DNA of 64,000 nt from Streptomyces endocoffeicus (GCF_016741935.1 NZ_JAERRG010000001.1:992001-1056000), one strand, 5' to 3'. Counted from the stretch's first letter, positions 11,448-21,040 are shown. Notes: generated by a model from the sequence alone, not told the origin. Numbers and translations are program-made.

Positions 11448-14400
11448 ATGCCACCGCCGAAGGCTCTCGCCCTGCGGCCCAGGGTGTCGAAGACGGTACC
11501 GGCCACTGCACAGGATCGGCCAGAGGTACGCGACCCCGGCCGCCCCCAGGTGCCCCTGTCCAACGCCGCGGTGACGGCGGCCTTGTCCGGCGGACGCGGA
11601 CCCGCGGCGCTCCCGCCCGCCGCCACCCGGTCGCGGCCGGCCGGGCAGGACACGGTCGGCAATGGCGCGGTAGCGGCGGCCCGCCGTACCGAGACCGACC
11701 CTCGGCAGCAGCCGCCCACGGCCGAAGCGGCGCGGGTGGACACGGCGGAAGCGGCGCCCGCCGCCGCGACTTCCCCCGCCGCCCCCGAGGTCAAGGCGCG
11801 CCCCGGCCCGGGAGCGGACCCGAAGTTCGCCACGCTCAAGAAGGACGTACGGCGTAAGAAGGGCTCGGTGGCGTCCTCGCACCCGCCTCCGAAGGCGGAG
11901 GCCGGGGCCGCGCAGGACGCCGCCCGGCCGCCCAAGGACGACGAAGAGGCGCAGGGCAAGACCGCCAACGCCGAGAAGATGAACGAGGCCAAGCCGAAGG
12001 ACTTCGACAAGGACGCGTTCATCAGGGCGGTCGAGAAGGCGATCGCCGAGAAGGCGCCGAAGAACCTCGACGAGGCGGACAAGTTCGCCGACTCGGGCAA
12101 GGCCGATGAGGTGCGGCAGGAGGTGCGGGGCAAGGTCGGCGAGGGCAGGGCGGACTCGGCCGAGCAGATCGCCACGACGACCGCCGCTCCCCCGGACACC
12201 TCGGCGGCGGTGCCCAAGAAGGTCGTCCCGATGACCCCGGACCGGCCGCCCGGAACCCCGGGCACGCCGAACCCGGCGAACGCCGTACCGGACAAACTCC
12301 CGGCATCCGCCACCGACTTGTCCGCCGGTCCCGCACACGTCGACCGGCAGATGGCGGACGCGCAGGTCACCGAGACGCAGTTGAAGAAGTCCAACGAGCC
12401 CACGTTCAAGAACGCCCTGGGCGAGAAGAAGACCGCCGAACGGCACTCCGAGGTGGCCCCCGGCCGGATGCGCGGGCACGAGAAGAAGGAACTGCGCGCC
12501 GCCACGGCACAGGCCCAGCGGCTCAGCGCCGCCGCCATGGGCGCGATGGGCGCCCAGCGCGTACGGACCGGACAGCAGGTCGGGACGGGCAAGTCCGGCA
12601 CCAAGAGCCGGGACGAGGAGAAGCGGGCCCAGGTCACGACGCTCCTCCAAGGCGTCTTCGACACGATGAAGAAGGAAGTCGAGGCGATCCTCGACGGCCT
12701 CGACAAGCTCGTCGACGAACAGTTCGGCAGAGAGGAGAAGGCGGCCCGGGACGCCTTCACCGCCGAGCACAAGCGGAAGATGGAGGAGTACAAGGACCGG
12801 CGGTACTCGGGCTGGACAGGCAAGGCGCGCTGGGTCCGGGACCTGTTCGCCGGGCTGCCCGCCGAGGCCGACAAGATCTTCGAGGAGGCCCGCGACAACT
12901 ACGTCCGCCGGATGCGGCAGGTGATCTCCGACGTCGCCGACACCATCGGCGGCGAGCTGAACCGGGCCAAGCGCCGCATCGCCCAGGGCCGGACCGAGAT
13001 GCGGGACGCGGTGCGCAAGCTTCCGGCCGACCTTCGGTCCATCGGACAGCAGGCGGCCGCCGAGTTCACCGACAAGTTCGACGAACTCGCCCAGTCCGTG
13101 GACGACAAGGGCACCCAGCTCGTCGACACGCTGGCCACCAAGTACACCGACGCCCTCAAGTCCGTTGACGACGAGATCGCCGCCGAGAGGGAGAAGAACA
13201 AGGGCCTCGTGGCCAAGGCCGTGGACGCGGTCAAGTCCGTCATCAACACCATTCTGGAGCTCAAACGGCTTCTGCTGTCGGTCCTCGCCAAGGCCGCGTC
13301 GGCGGTCATGCTGATCCTCAAGGACCCGATCGGCTTCCTGCGCAACCTGGTCTCGGCCGTCGGCGCCGGCCTGCGGCAGTTCCTGGCGAACATCGGGCGC
13401 CATCTGCAACAGGGCATCATGTCCTGGCTGCTGGGCAAGACGGCCGAGGCCGGTATCGAGCTGCCGTCGAAGTTCGACGCCCAGGGCGTGCTGCGGATGC
13501 TCGCCTCCCTGCTGGGGCTGACCTGGCAGAACATCCGCTCCCGGATCGTCCGCAAGGTCCCGAAGATGGAACCGGCGGTCGCGGCGGCCGAGACCGCGGT
13601 GCCGCTGGTCGCGGAGGTCCGCAAGCGCGGCGTCGCGGGGATGTGGAACGACCTCAAGACGCGTGTGGGCGATCTGAAGAAGGACCTGCTCGACAAGGTC
13701 ATCGCGTACGTCACCCCCACGATCATCCAGGCCGGCATCATGTGGGTGATCTCGCTGCTCAACCCGGCGTCCGCCTTCGTGCGGGCGGTGAAGCTGATCA
13801 TCGACATCGTGCGCTTCATCGTCACCCAGGCGCGCCAGATCTTCGAATTCGTCAACGCCGTGCTGGACTCGGTCATCGCGATCGCGAGAGGCGGCAGCGG
13901 CGGCGTCCCGGGCCTCATCGAACGCGCCCTGGCCCGCTCCATCCCGGTCCTCCTGGGCGTCCTGGCCGCGATCCTGGGCGTGGGCGGCATCGCGGCGAAG
14001 GTCAAGCAGATCGTCCAGGCCCTGTCCAAGCCGGTGAACCGGGCCGTTGACTGGGTGATCGACAAGATCGTGGGGCTGGTGAAGAAGCTCTGGTCCAAGA
14101 TCAAGCCGAAGTTCGAGAAGAAGAAGCCCAAGCCGAAGCCGAAACGCCGCCCGGACCGGAAGCGCCCGGGCAGGCCACGCCGCCGGAAGCGTCCGGACCA
14201 GCGGCGCCGCCCCGACCGGCGCAGGCCCAAGCGCGGGCGCGACCCGAAGAAGAAGCGGCCTGCCAAGCGGCCCGACAAGCGGACCGAGGCGGACAAGAAG
14301 CGCGCCCTCGACGCCGCCGTGCGCGATGCGACGCACTTGCTCAACGAGGAGTCGGCGACGGTCAAGTCCGTACGGCGCGGGCTCCCGGGCATCAAGCGGC

Positions 14401-16100
14401 GGCACCGCCTCACGCGGATCCGGCTCGAGAAGGTGACCGGGGAAAAGTACCGCGTCAAGGTGGCCATCAACCCGGAGGCGGAGACCCCGATCGAGGACCT
14501 GGGCGACAAGTTCCCCTACAAGATCGGCCGGGCCGAGGGGAATTTCAAGATCAGGAAGCATGGGAAGGTGGTCGACCAGCTCAACCCGATCAAGAACCTT
14601 CCCATGGCGGGGCGCGACCGGCGGACCGGCTTCGTCGTCAACATCGCGGCTGTCCCGGGCGAGGTGAAGAAGAACCCGGGCATGGCCGCCCGCTATCTCA
14701 ACGACGCGTGGAAGCACCCCGAGACAAAGCACTTCGGGCCGGTGAGCACCGCCGTCGTGATCGGCGTCAACACCTTCGAGCACCTCGACCAGAAGAACGA
14801 CAGCAAGGTCCTCAACGAGGCCATCGACGTCGTCAAGCGGCCGCTCAAGCTCATCATGGCCGTGTTCGGCTTCATCTGGACGCCCAGGTGGCTCCACAAC
14901 GACGGCCATGAGGTCCCCACGGCGGAGGTCCGCAAGAAGTACCGGAAGCTGGAGACGGACGGCGAGAGGCGCATCGCCGAGCAGCACGAGAAGGGCCTGC
15001 GCGACAAGGGCGCACTCCCCTACGGTCTGTTCCGCGAGGAGGTGACGAACTCCTCGTACACCCGCGAGGCGACGGCCATCCTGTCGGGAGCCAACGACCA
15101 GGTCCACATCCTGGGCCAGGACGCCGACACCGGGGTCGCGGTGTCCGAGACGATGGGGGTTCTCGCCGAGTACCAGCAGATCCTGGACGCGATGGAGAGC
15201 CATCCGCAGCTCACCATCGGCGGCTACCACTTCAAGGGCTTCAACTGGAGCCCGGAGGGCGACCAGCGCCCCAAGCAGCTCACCCTGCTGGCCAACGTGC
15301 TGGACCGGGCGATCCGCGTCGCCATCGGCAAGAAGTTCCCGCAGATGCTCTACCCGACCGAGCCGAATATGCTGATCAAGGCATGGGACCGCCATCGGCC
15401 GGACGGCCTCTTCCAGAACAGCCGCCTCCACGCTCTGCGCCAGATCCAGGGCGGGCTCTACGGAATCCGCAGCGCGGAAGGACGCACCCTGCGGATCAGG
15501 TACATGGAGGTCTTCGGCGAGGAGCTGCCCGTCGCCTACGTGCCCGAGGCCTCCACCACCACGAGCCCGGAGCCGCAGGACGAGGACCGCGGTCTGACCG
15601 TGCGGCCGTCCGGCGTTCACCGCGCCGCCCGGGGGAAGATGCGGGCCAAGGGCGGCGCGGAGGAAGCCATCCGCGTCGCACACCGGATGTACGCGCTCAT
15701 CATTCAGTCGCAGTCGTACGCCAGCGCCCACACCCTCTCCCGGGAGTACTTCTACGCGAATCCCGGGATGTCCAACAGGCTGCGGTACACGCTGCGCGAC
15801 ACCGTCTTCGTCCACGTCGAGAACGTGGCGATGATGATGGCCGACAACCCCAGGCTGACCGCCCGGAGCGCCGGCATCCAGGCGGAGCTGCAACGGCTGT
15901 CGGAGACCGTCGACCGGCTCGCCCGCGGCTCGGGCGGTGACCAGCGGCGCAAACAGGCCGTCCAGCGGGCTCGCGATCTGGTCTCCGACATCATCAAGGC
16001 GATGACCGCCCCCGAGCTGCACACCTACTGGGAGAGTGTCAGCACGGCCCTGGACGAGGCCATGAGGGACGCGCCGGAGAGCGGAGGAGAGCAGCAGTGA
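11448..16100 (+). CDS. Giant eCIS-associated cargo/effector candidate with basic linker and unassigned C-terminus
   Basis: A 1550-residue protein with layered architecture. Residues 1-330 are Ala/Pro/Lys-rich and probably disordered; 65-80 read AGQDTVGNGAVAAARR, nearly repeated in the 91-aa protein at the end of the eCIS operon. Charged helices follow (about 380-590), then hydrophobic helices (about 598-880) including LLGLTWQNIRSR and SLLNPASAF, which I recognise from large eCIS-associated proteins of actinobacteria and cyanobacteria. Residues 884-951 are almost entirely Lys, Arg and Pro. Then comes a conserved-looking stretch (LPGIKRRHRL, INPEAE), and residues about 1010-1550 match no toxin fold I know. 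No signal peptide is seen. ATG at 11448 has GGAGGGG upstream. It is convergent to the eCIS operon and overlaps its downstream partner by 4 nt. Delivery by the eCIS is inference. Confidence 0.8.
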   Translation: MPPPKALALRPRVSKTVPATAQDRPEVRDPGRPQVPLSNAAVTAALSGGRGPAALPPAATRSRPAGQDTVGNGAVAAARRTETDPRQQPPTAEAARVDTAEAAPAAATSPAAPEVKARPGPGADPKFATLKKDVRRKKGSVASSHPPPKAEAGAAQDAARPPKDDEEAQGKTANAEKMNEAKPKDFDKDAFIRAVEKAIAEKAPKNLDEADKFADSGKADEVRQEVRGKVGEGRADSAEQIATTTAAPPDTSAAVPKKVVPMTPDRPPGTPGTPNPANAVPDKLPASATDLSAGPAHVDRQMADAQVTETQLKKSNEPTFKNALGEKKTAERHSEVAPGRMRGHEKKELRAATAQAQRLSAAAMGAMGAQRVRTGQQVGTGKSGTKSRDEEKRAQVTTLLQGVFDTMKKEVEAILDGLDKLVDEQFGREEKAARDAFTAEHKRKMEEYKDRRYSGWTGKARWVRDLFAGLPAEADKIFEEARDNYVRRMRQVISDVADTIGGELNRAKRRIAQGRTEMRDAVRKLPADLRSIGQQAAAEFTDKFDELAQSVDDKGTQLVDTLATKYTDALKSVDDEIAAEREKNKGLVAKAVDAVKSVINTILELKRLLLSVLAKAASAVMLILKDPIGFLRNLVSAVGAGLRQFLANIGRHLQQGIMSWLLGKTAEAGIELPSKFDAQGVLRMLASLLGLTWQNIRSRIVRKVPKMEPAVAAAETAVPLVAEVRKRGVAGMWNDLKTRVGDLKKDLLDKVIAYVTPTIIQAGIMWVISLLNPASAFVRAVKLIIDIVRFIVTQARQIFEFVNAVLDSVIAIARGGSGGVPGLIERALARSIPVLLGVLAAILGVGGIAAKVKQIVQALSKPVNRAVDWVIDKIVGLVKKLWSKIKPKFEKKKPKPKPKRRPDRKRPGRPRRRKRPDQRRRPDRRRPKRGRDPKKKRPAKRPDKRTEADKKRALDAAVRDATHLLNEESATVKSVRRGLPGIKRRHRLTRIRLEKVTGEKYRVKVAINPEAETPIEDLGDKFPYKIGRAEGNFKIRKHGKVVDQLNPIKNLPMAGRDRRTGFVVNIAAVPGEVKKNPGMAARYLNDAWKHPETKHFGPVSTAVVIGVNTFEHLDQKNDSKVLNEAIDVVKRPLKLIMAVFGFIWTPRWLHNDGHEVPTAEVRKKYRKLETDGERRIAEQHEKGLRDKGALPYGLFREEVTNSSYTREATAILSGANDQVHILGQDADTGVAVSETMGVLAEYQQILDAMESHPQLTIGGYHFKGFNWSPEGDQRPKQLTLLANVLDRAIRVAIGKKFPQMLYPTEPNMLIKAWDRHRPDGLFQNSRLHALRQIQGGLYGIRSAEGRTLRIRYMEVFGEELPVAYVPEASTTTSPEPQDEDRGLTVRPSGVHRAARGKMRAKGGAEEAIRVAHRMYALIIQSQSYASAHTLSREYFYANPGMSNRLRYTLRDTVFVHVENVAMMMADNPRLTARSAGIQAELQRLSETVDRLARGSGGDQRRKQAVQRARDLVSDIIKAMTAPELHTYWESVSTALDEAMRDAPESGGEQQ

Positions 16101-16762
16101 ACCCGGAGGCCGATATCGGCCGGCTGCGGGACGAGGCGTCACGCGAGGACTACGCCTCGATGGCGCGCCTGGCGCGGGCGCTGTACGCGAGCGGGCTGGG
16201 GCCGCGCGAGGTGCTGCGCGAGGCTTACGGCACCGGCTTCCCCGAAGAGGTCTTCGTCCTGGTCGGCGCCGGGCTGTCCGCGCTCGACCTGCTGGCCTAC
16301 TTCACCCATCAGCCCTGGCAGCTGGCCGTCCCGCCCGAACAGGGCGGTCCCGAGAAGGTTCCCGGCCCGCTGGCGGAGACCGAACAGCTGGTGCTGGCCC
16401 TGGACCCCGGGCTGCTGCCGCTGGTGCAGATTCCCGCGGCCACGTCCGCCGGGGACGACCGCATCGTGTGCTACCGGTTCGAGGAGCTGCGGGCAGGCCG
16501 GCCCACGGCCTACTGCCTCCGTGCGGCGCCCTACCCCTACAGCGAGCTGCGGAACACCGAGGCGGCGCGCTGCGGGGAGTCCCTGCTCGCCGTTCTGGAC
16601 GAGGTGCACGCCGACGCCCTCCGCCGGCTCGAGGAGGAGCTCCAGCAGCCGTGGAACCGGGGCGCCGGATCGGTGGACCCCGGGGAAGTGGAAGAAGCCC
16701 GCGCGTCCCTCGAGCTGGTCCGGACGTTGCGGAGGCGGGCGGCCGGGCGTCAGGAGGGCTGA
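16097..16762 (+). CDS. Unrecognised 221-aa partner of the cargo protein
   Basis: I do not recognise this protein. Its GTG start overlaps the stop codon of the 1550-aa gene (GTGA), so the two are translationally coupled and probably act together. It is a soluble, acidic, mixed helical protein with no signal peptide or membrane segment. The N-terminus resembles short helical repeats (ARALYASGLGPREVL) and the C-terminus is a charged helix (EEARASLELVRTLRRR). In polymorphic toxin loci this position often holds an immunity protein or a loading chaperone; either is possible and neither is shown. Its last 13 bases overlap the end of the convergent eCIS operon. Confidence 0.8.
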   Translation: MNPEADIGRLRDEASREDYASMARLARALYASGLGPREVLREAYGTGFPEEVFVLVGAGLSALDLLAYFTHQPWQLAVPPEQGGPEKVPGPLAETEQLVLALDPGLLPLVQIPAATSAGDDRIVCYRFEELRAGRPTAYCLRAAPYPYSELRNTEAARCGESLLAVLDEVHADALRRLEEELQQPWNRGAGSVDPGEVEEARASLELVRTLRRRAAGRQEG

Positions 16763-17025
16763 GCGGCCTCCGGCTTCAGCAGCACCACTGCACCCGTCGG
16801 CGGGGGCATGACGGGGCTCCTCCTGGCCGCCGCGTCCGCCACCGCGGCGTTGCCCACCTGGTTCTGGCCCGCCACGAGGAGATGTCCGACGGGGGTGGGC
16901 GGCTTCGCCGGAGCGGCGGCCGGGGCCGGGGTCTGGCGGGTGGCCGTCGCCGTTTCCTGCGGGCGGGCCGGCGGGACCGGGGCCAGGAGGCGGTGGAGGG
17001 AGAGCGGGGGTTCGGTGGGCAGCAT
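16750..17025 (-). CDS. Small 91-aa protein, last gene of the eCIS operon, with cargo-like AGQxxVGNxAV motif
   Basis: A Pro/Ala-rich, probably disordered protein. Residues 52-69 read AGQNQVGNAAVADAAARR, closely matching residues 65-80 of the 1550-aa protein on the other strand. The two proteins otherwise look unrelated. ATG at 17025 has AGGGG eight bases upstream; a GTG at 17034 would overlap the ATPase stop codon (GTGA) and add three residues. As the terminal gene of the operon it could be a small cargo, a plug or a loading factor. I know no function for it; reality as a gene is supported by coupling and by the shared motif. Confidence 0.65.
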   Translation of the reverse strand: MLPTEPPLSLHRLLAPVPPARPQETATATRQTPAPAAAPAKPPTPVGHLLVAGQNQVGNAAVADAAARRSPVMPPPTGAVVLLKPEAAQPS

Positions 17026-17030
17026 CGGCT

Positions 17031-19133
17031 TCACCCCTGGGATGCGTCGTCGAGCAGATGGGCGTGCGGGCCCAGTTCGGTCGGGCGGAGCAGGCGGGCC
17101 TCGCGTTGGAACTGGCGTGCCACACCACGTACGACATGGCGCATGGCAATCGTATCGCCGCCCCCGTCCGCCGCCGCCAGTGCCGCCGTGCGGGCCGCCG
17201 CGGTGATGGCGGCGCCGGTCATGTCCAGACGGGCCAGGGTGTCCAGGTCCACGTCGGGGGCGAGGGGGGCCTCCTGGGGGAAGGCGAGGCGCCACAGCCG
17301 GCGGCGTTCGGCGGCGGCCGGGCGGGGGAAGTGGACGACGAAGTGGAAGCGCCGGGTGAAGGCCGAGTCGATGTTGTCCTTCAGATTGCTGGTCAGGATG
17401 ACCAGGCCGTCGCTGGCCTCCAGGCGCTGCAGCAGATAGCCGACTTCCAGGTTGGCGTAGCGGTCGGTGCCGTGTTTCACCTCGCCGCGCTTGCCGAACA
17501 GGGCGTCGGCCTCGTCGAAGAGCAGCACCGCGTGGCTCTCCTCGGCCTGCCGGAACGCGGTCTCCATGTTCTTCTCCGTCTCCCCCACCCATTTGGAGAC
17601 GACCTGGGCGAGGTCCACCTTGAGCAGTTCCAGGCCGAGCATGCCGGTGACGATCTCGGCCGACATGGTCTTGCCGGTTCCGGGTTCCCCGGTGAAGAGC
17701 GCCTTGACCCCGCCGTGCCCGGAGCGGCGGGCGAAGCCCCAGCTCTCGGCGATCCGGGGCCAGGCGCGGAAGGCCGAGGCGATCTCCAGGATCTGGCGGA
17801 ACTGGACGTCGGGCAGGACCAGGTCCTCGACGGTGCGGCGGGGCGTGACCGAGTGGACGGCGCTGCCGCCGCGGCCGCGGGTGACGGTGGCGATCGCGGG
17901 CTCGACATGGGCGGCGACCGGCTCCGGGTGCCCGTTGCCGGCCAGGCGCGCCCCGGCGTCCGCGACCGAGGCGACGGCGCGCAGTTCGCCGCCGCTCATC
18001 CGGTAGCGGACGGCGAGGTCTTCGAGGAGGGTTCCGCTCAGCTCCGGCAGGGCGGCCGACCACATCGCCCGGCGGTCGGTGAATTGGGGTACGGGCACGG
18101 TGAGTTCGGCGTAGCCGCGGGCGGCGAGCAGGCCCGCCGGGCGCCAGGGCTTGAGGCCGGTCAGGCACACCGGCACCCGCGAGCGGAGCAGCGCGGCGGA
18201 CACCGTGTCGGCGGTGGTCCGACGCGGCTCGCCGTGCAGCTCGTCGGTGGGGATCCACAGCACCGCGCCCAGCACGGCGGCCGTCCGCAGATCGGCCTCG
18301 GGGTCGTCGGTCAGGGTGCGCAGCGGTGCCCCGGCGGCCCGGACCAGCGCCTGTACGGCGTCGAGCTGGCCGTCGGGCGGGCAGCCCCACAGCCCGGCCA
18401 GGTCGATATCGCCGGAGCCCAGCGCCCGGCCCAGCCGGATGAGCCGCTCGGAGGAGAGGTACGGGGACAGCACGCGCGGCTCCGGCGGGGCGACCTCGCC
18501 GGGGTCGTGGCCGAGCAGTCCGACGTCGCCGCCCCAGCCCAGCAGGAAGTCCAGCACCCCGGGGCCGGGGAGGAGTTCCTGGGCGAGTTCGACCGCGGCC
18601 GCGCCGTGGGCGCGCAGCAGGCCGTAGCGGCGCAGCGGCCCGGCCGGGCCGAGGGAGCGGCGCAGGGCGAGGCGCGCCGCCGCGCTGTCCGCGCCCACCG
18701 CCATCAGCAGTTCCACGCTGGGCAGCCGCCGGTTGAGGTTGTCCACGATGTAGGCGTAGATCCGCTCGTAGCCGCGGTCCAGTTCGGGTGCGGCGGCCAG
18801 CAGCAGGGCGTCCTGCTCCGCGCGGGTCAGGCCGAACCGGGTGGCGAGCGCGTCCAGCGGCAGGGCCCGGCCCTCGGCGGAGGCGCGCCGCCTCAGCTCC
18901 CGTTCGGCCTCCGGCTCCGGCGGCGGGGGCGGGTAGGGCTCGGCCATGGTGTCGGTGAAGGCGTGCACCTCGCCGAGCAGTACGTCGACCTGTTCGTCGG
19001 TCACGCAGTACGGGATGAGGTCGGGCCTGGTGAGCCGGGCGGCGAGCCGGGCCTGGCGCTCGACGGCGGCCCTGAGCGCCCCGTGCAGACCCGCCAGCCG
19101 GATCCGCAGGTGCTCCACCGCCGAAGCGCCCAT
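17031..19133 (-). CDS. eCIS AAA+ ATPase (Afp15/Cis15-like)
   Basis: A 700-residue AAA+ ATPase. The C-terminal ATPase domain has Walker A GEPGTGKT (482-489), Walker B with Asp540-Glu541 in LLFDEADALFG, a sensor region ILTSNLKDN and arginine-finger-like RRFHFVV. The N-terminal 400 residues are an all-helical domain followed by a degenerate second ATPase-like region (VCLTGLKPW), as in the ATPases of Afp/PVC-type injection systems. These act in the cytoplasm during particle assembly and are not part of the finished particle. The ATG start at 19133 gives a 5-nt gap from the upstream tape-measure-like gene. Family assignment is strong; its exact task is not established. Confidence 0.93.
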   Translation of the reverse strand: MGASAVEHLRIRLAGLHGALRAAVERQARLAARLTRPDLIPYCVTDEQVDVLLGEVHAFTDTMAEPYPPPPPEPEAERELRRRASAEGRALPLDALATRFGLTRAEQDALLLAAAPELDRGYERIYAYIVDNLNRRLPSVELLMAVGADSAAARLALRRSLGPAGPLRRYGLLRAHGAAAVELAQELLPGPGVLDFLLGWGGDVGLLGHDPGEVAPPEPRVLSPYLSSERLIRLGRALGSGDIDLAGLWGCPPDGQLDAVQALVRAAGAPLRTLTDDPEADLRTAAVLGAVLWIPTDELHGEPRRTTADTVSAALLRSRVPVCLTGLKPWRPAGLLAARGYAELTVPVPQFTDRRAMWSAALPELSGTLLEDLAVRYRMSGGELRAVASVADAGARLAGNGHPEPVAAHVEPAIATVTRGRGGSAVHSVTPRRTVEDLVLPDVQFRQILEIASAFRAWPRIAESWGFARRSGHGGVKALFTGEPGTGKTMSAEIVTGMLGLELLKVDLAQVVSKWVGETEKNMETAFRQAEESHAVLLFDEADALFGKRGEVKHGTDRYANLEVGYLLQRLEASDGLVILTSNLKDNIDSAFTRRFHFVVHFPRPAAAERRRLWRLAFPQEAPLAPDVDLDTLARLDMTGAAITAAARTAALAAADGGGDTIAMRHVVRGVARQFQREARLLRPTELGPHAHLLDDASQG

Positions 19134-19138
19134 GGGTC

Positions 19139-21040
19139 TCACCCGGCCGAGAAGGTCAGGGTCCGGCCGCCCAGCCAGGCCACATCGGGCACATCGGCGA
19201 GCAGGCCGCCGTGTCGGAGGTCCGCGTGGCGCCGTCCCATCGGGACGCGCACCCGGACGGCCGTGGCCTCGAACCGCACAGTGGCCTCCAGGTCGGCGAA
19301 GCGATGCAGAGCGAGCACCGGATCCGGTGTCTCGCGGTCGCGCCAGAGCGTCCAGGCGATGGTGGACAGGCCGAGCGCGGCGGCCAGGGTGACGGTGCGC
19401 TCCAGACCGCCGTCCCGGGCGAGCGGCACCGCCCGGCGCCCGGTGACCAGGTCCGTGACCAGGTCCGCGCACCGCTGGGCGTGAGCGGGCAGTTCGGCGG
19501 CGAGGCGCAGGTCCGGTGCCGCTCCCTCGGCGGCCCACAGCGGGGTGCGCCAGGGCAGCCGCGCCACCGGGTCGCCGCGCAGCGGCCGTACGGAGGTGAG
19601 GAACGGCATGCCCGCCGAGGCCAGGTCGCGCAGGGTGCCGGGCGGCAGGGGCCCGTCGCAGAGCAGTACGGGCGGCCGCCCGCAGGACTCCCAGTGCGGC
19701 AGCAGTCCGGCGGCCTCCGGGGTCCAGGCGATGGGGAACATGCCATGGGCGTCGACGAGAAGCAGCCCGCCGTCGGCCCCCGTGAGCAGCAGCGGCTCGG
19801 CCGGGTCGTGGCCCCGGCACACCGACAGCGCCAGGACGCCGTCGAGGACCGGGAGCGCGGGGCCCACCTGGCGGGCGAAGTCGGTCAGCCGTTCCTCGGC
19901 GACGGGTGGCGGGAGGCCCGCGAAGGCGGCCGCGGCCTCGGTGTCCCGTTCGGCGCGGCGCCAGCCCCGCGTGGTCTCGCCCAGCACCTTGTACGCCAGG
20001 GCCGCCGCGAACAGCGGTGCCTCTTCGGCGAGTTCGATACCGGCCAGGGCGGGCCCGATCGCGTCGAGGTACCCGATGCGCGCCAGGGGCCCGGCGAGCA
20101 GGAAGGGCAGGGCGGACCACACCCGCACCTCGCCGCCGGTCCGCGCACCGGCGGTCGTGCTTGTTCCCGAGGTGGTACCCGCTGGACTGCCGCCGCCCGC
20201 CGCGCCGGGCGGTTCGGCGCCCGCGTCGTACGGCCCGGCCAGGGACCGGACCAGGCGTACGGCCTCCTCCCGGTCGGCCGACGCCAGGAAGTCGGCGAGC
20301 AGCCGGGGCAGGTCCGCCGTGCCGGCGCCCGCGACGGCGGCGCGCAGACGCTCGGGCAGCGCCTCGGCGTGCCCGGGGCGGGCGGCCTCGCCGAGCCGCG
20401 CATGCGCGGGCCGAGGGTCGGCCGCGAGGACGCGCCCGACGAGTTCGGCGAGCAGCCGTGCGGCCGCCGTCTCGTCGTCGCCGAGCAGGACGAGGAAGTA
20501 CGCCCGCACCGACGCGTCGGGCAACAGCGCGAGCAGCGCGTCCAGTTCGCCGCGCTCGGCGAGTTCGGCGAAGAGCGCGGCGGCGCCCGGGGCGGTCCAC
20601 GGGTCCGGGGCCGCGGCGAACGACTCCTCGAAGGACCGCGCGAACGACTCGGCGTCGCCGCCGGGTTCGCCGACGGGGTGTTCCACGACCGGTACCGGCG
20701 CGAAGTGGACCTCGACCGGCGGACCGCCGGCCATCGGGCGACCGGGGCGGCCCGGCCGGACGGTGACGGTCAGCGGCTCGGTGATCTCCACGTCCGGCCC
20801 GTCGGCCGCCAGCCGCTCGGCGAAGTGGTCCGCCAGCAACTCCGGCAGAGCCTCCACCACCTGGTGGATCAGGCCGCGTGGCTCGGGTCCCCAGCTCCAC
20901 CCACCGCGCCGGACCACGGTGACGGTGCACCGGCGCACCGTGATCTCGCCGGGCTCACCGCCATCGCCGGTCCCACCGGTCCCGTTCGTCCCACCGGTCT
21001 CTCCGGTCCCGTCGGTGGGCGGCGCGGTGGGCGCGTTCAC
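19139..21040 (-). CDS. Tape-measure-like eCIS protein (CIS_TMP family candidate)
   Basis: A 633-residue protein. After a Gly/Thr-rich leader (residues 4-28), residues 35-100 carry the pattern of contractile injection system tape-measure proteins: a beta strand ITVRRCTVTVV, a helix with GLIHQVVEALPELLADHFAERL, and a second strand VEITEPLTVTV. The rest is Ala/Leu-rich helices. Its place just before the AAA+ ATPase matches Afp14-Afp15 order. The GTG start overlaps the preceding stop codon (GTGA). There is no phage-type hydrophobic tape-measure core, so length control is inferred from family and position only. Confidence 0.65.
   Translation of the reverse strand: MNAPTAPPTDGTGETGGTNGTGGTGDGGEPGEITVRRCTVTVVRRGGWSWGPEPRGLIHQVVEALPELLADHFAERLAADGPDVEITEPLTVTVRPGRPGRPMAGGPPVEVHFAPVPVVEHPVGEPGGDAESFARSFEESFAAAPDPWTAPGAAALFAELAERGELDALLALLPDASVRAYFLVLLGDDETAAARLLAELVGRVLAADPRPAHARLGEAARPGHAEALPERLRAAVAGAGTADLPRLLADFLASADREEAVRLVRSLAGPYDAGAEPPGAAGGGSPAGTTSGTSTTAGARTGGEVRVWSALPFLLAGPLARIGYLDAIGPALAGIELAEEAPLFAAALAYKVLGETTRGWRRAERDTEAAAAFAGLPPPVAEERLTDFARQVGPALPVLDGVLALSVCRGHDPAEPLLLTGADGGLLLVDAHGMFPIAWTPEAAGLLPHWESCGRPPVLLCDGPLPPGTLRDLASAGMPFLTSVRPLRGDPVARLPWRTPLWAAEGAAPDLRLAAELPAHAQRCADLVTDLVTGRRAVPLARDGGLERTVTLAAALGLSTIAWTLWRDRETPDPVLALHRFADLEATVRFEATAVRVRVPMGRRHADLRHGGLLADVPDVAWLGGRTLTFSAG

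Noticed and set aside
14098..14300. Lys/Arg/Pro-rich segment of the cargo as a separate DNA-binding (histone-like) protein
   Set aside because: It lies within one continuous frame with no start site; best seen as a linker between core and C-terminal domain.
11358..16142. A 1594-codon open frame on the minus strand opposite the cargo gene
   Set aside because: It is an antisense shadow of high GC3 coding sequence; its translation is low-complexity His/Arg/Leu/Gly and has no domain, while the plus strand reads as a structured protein with a ribosome site.
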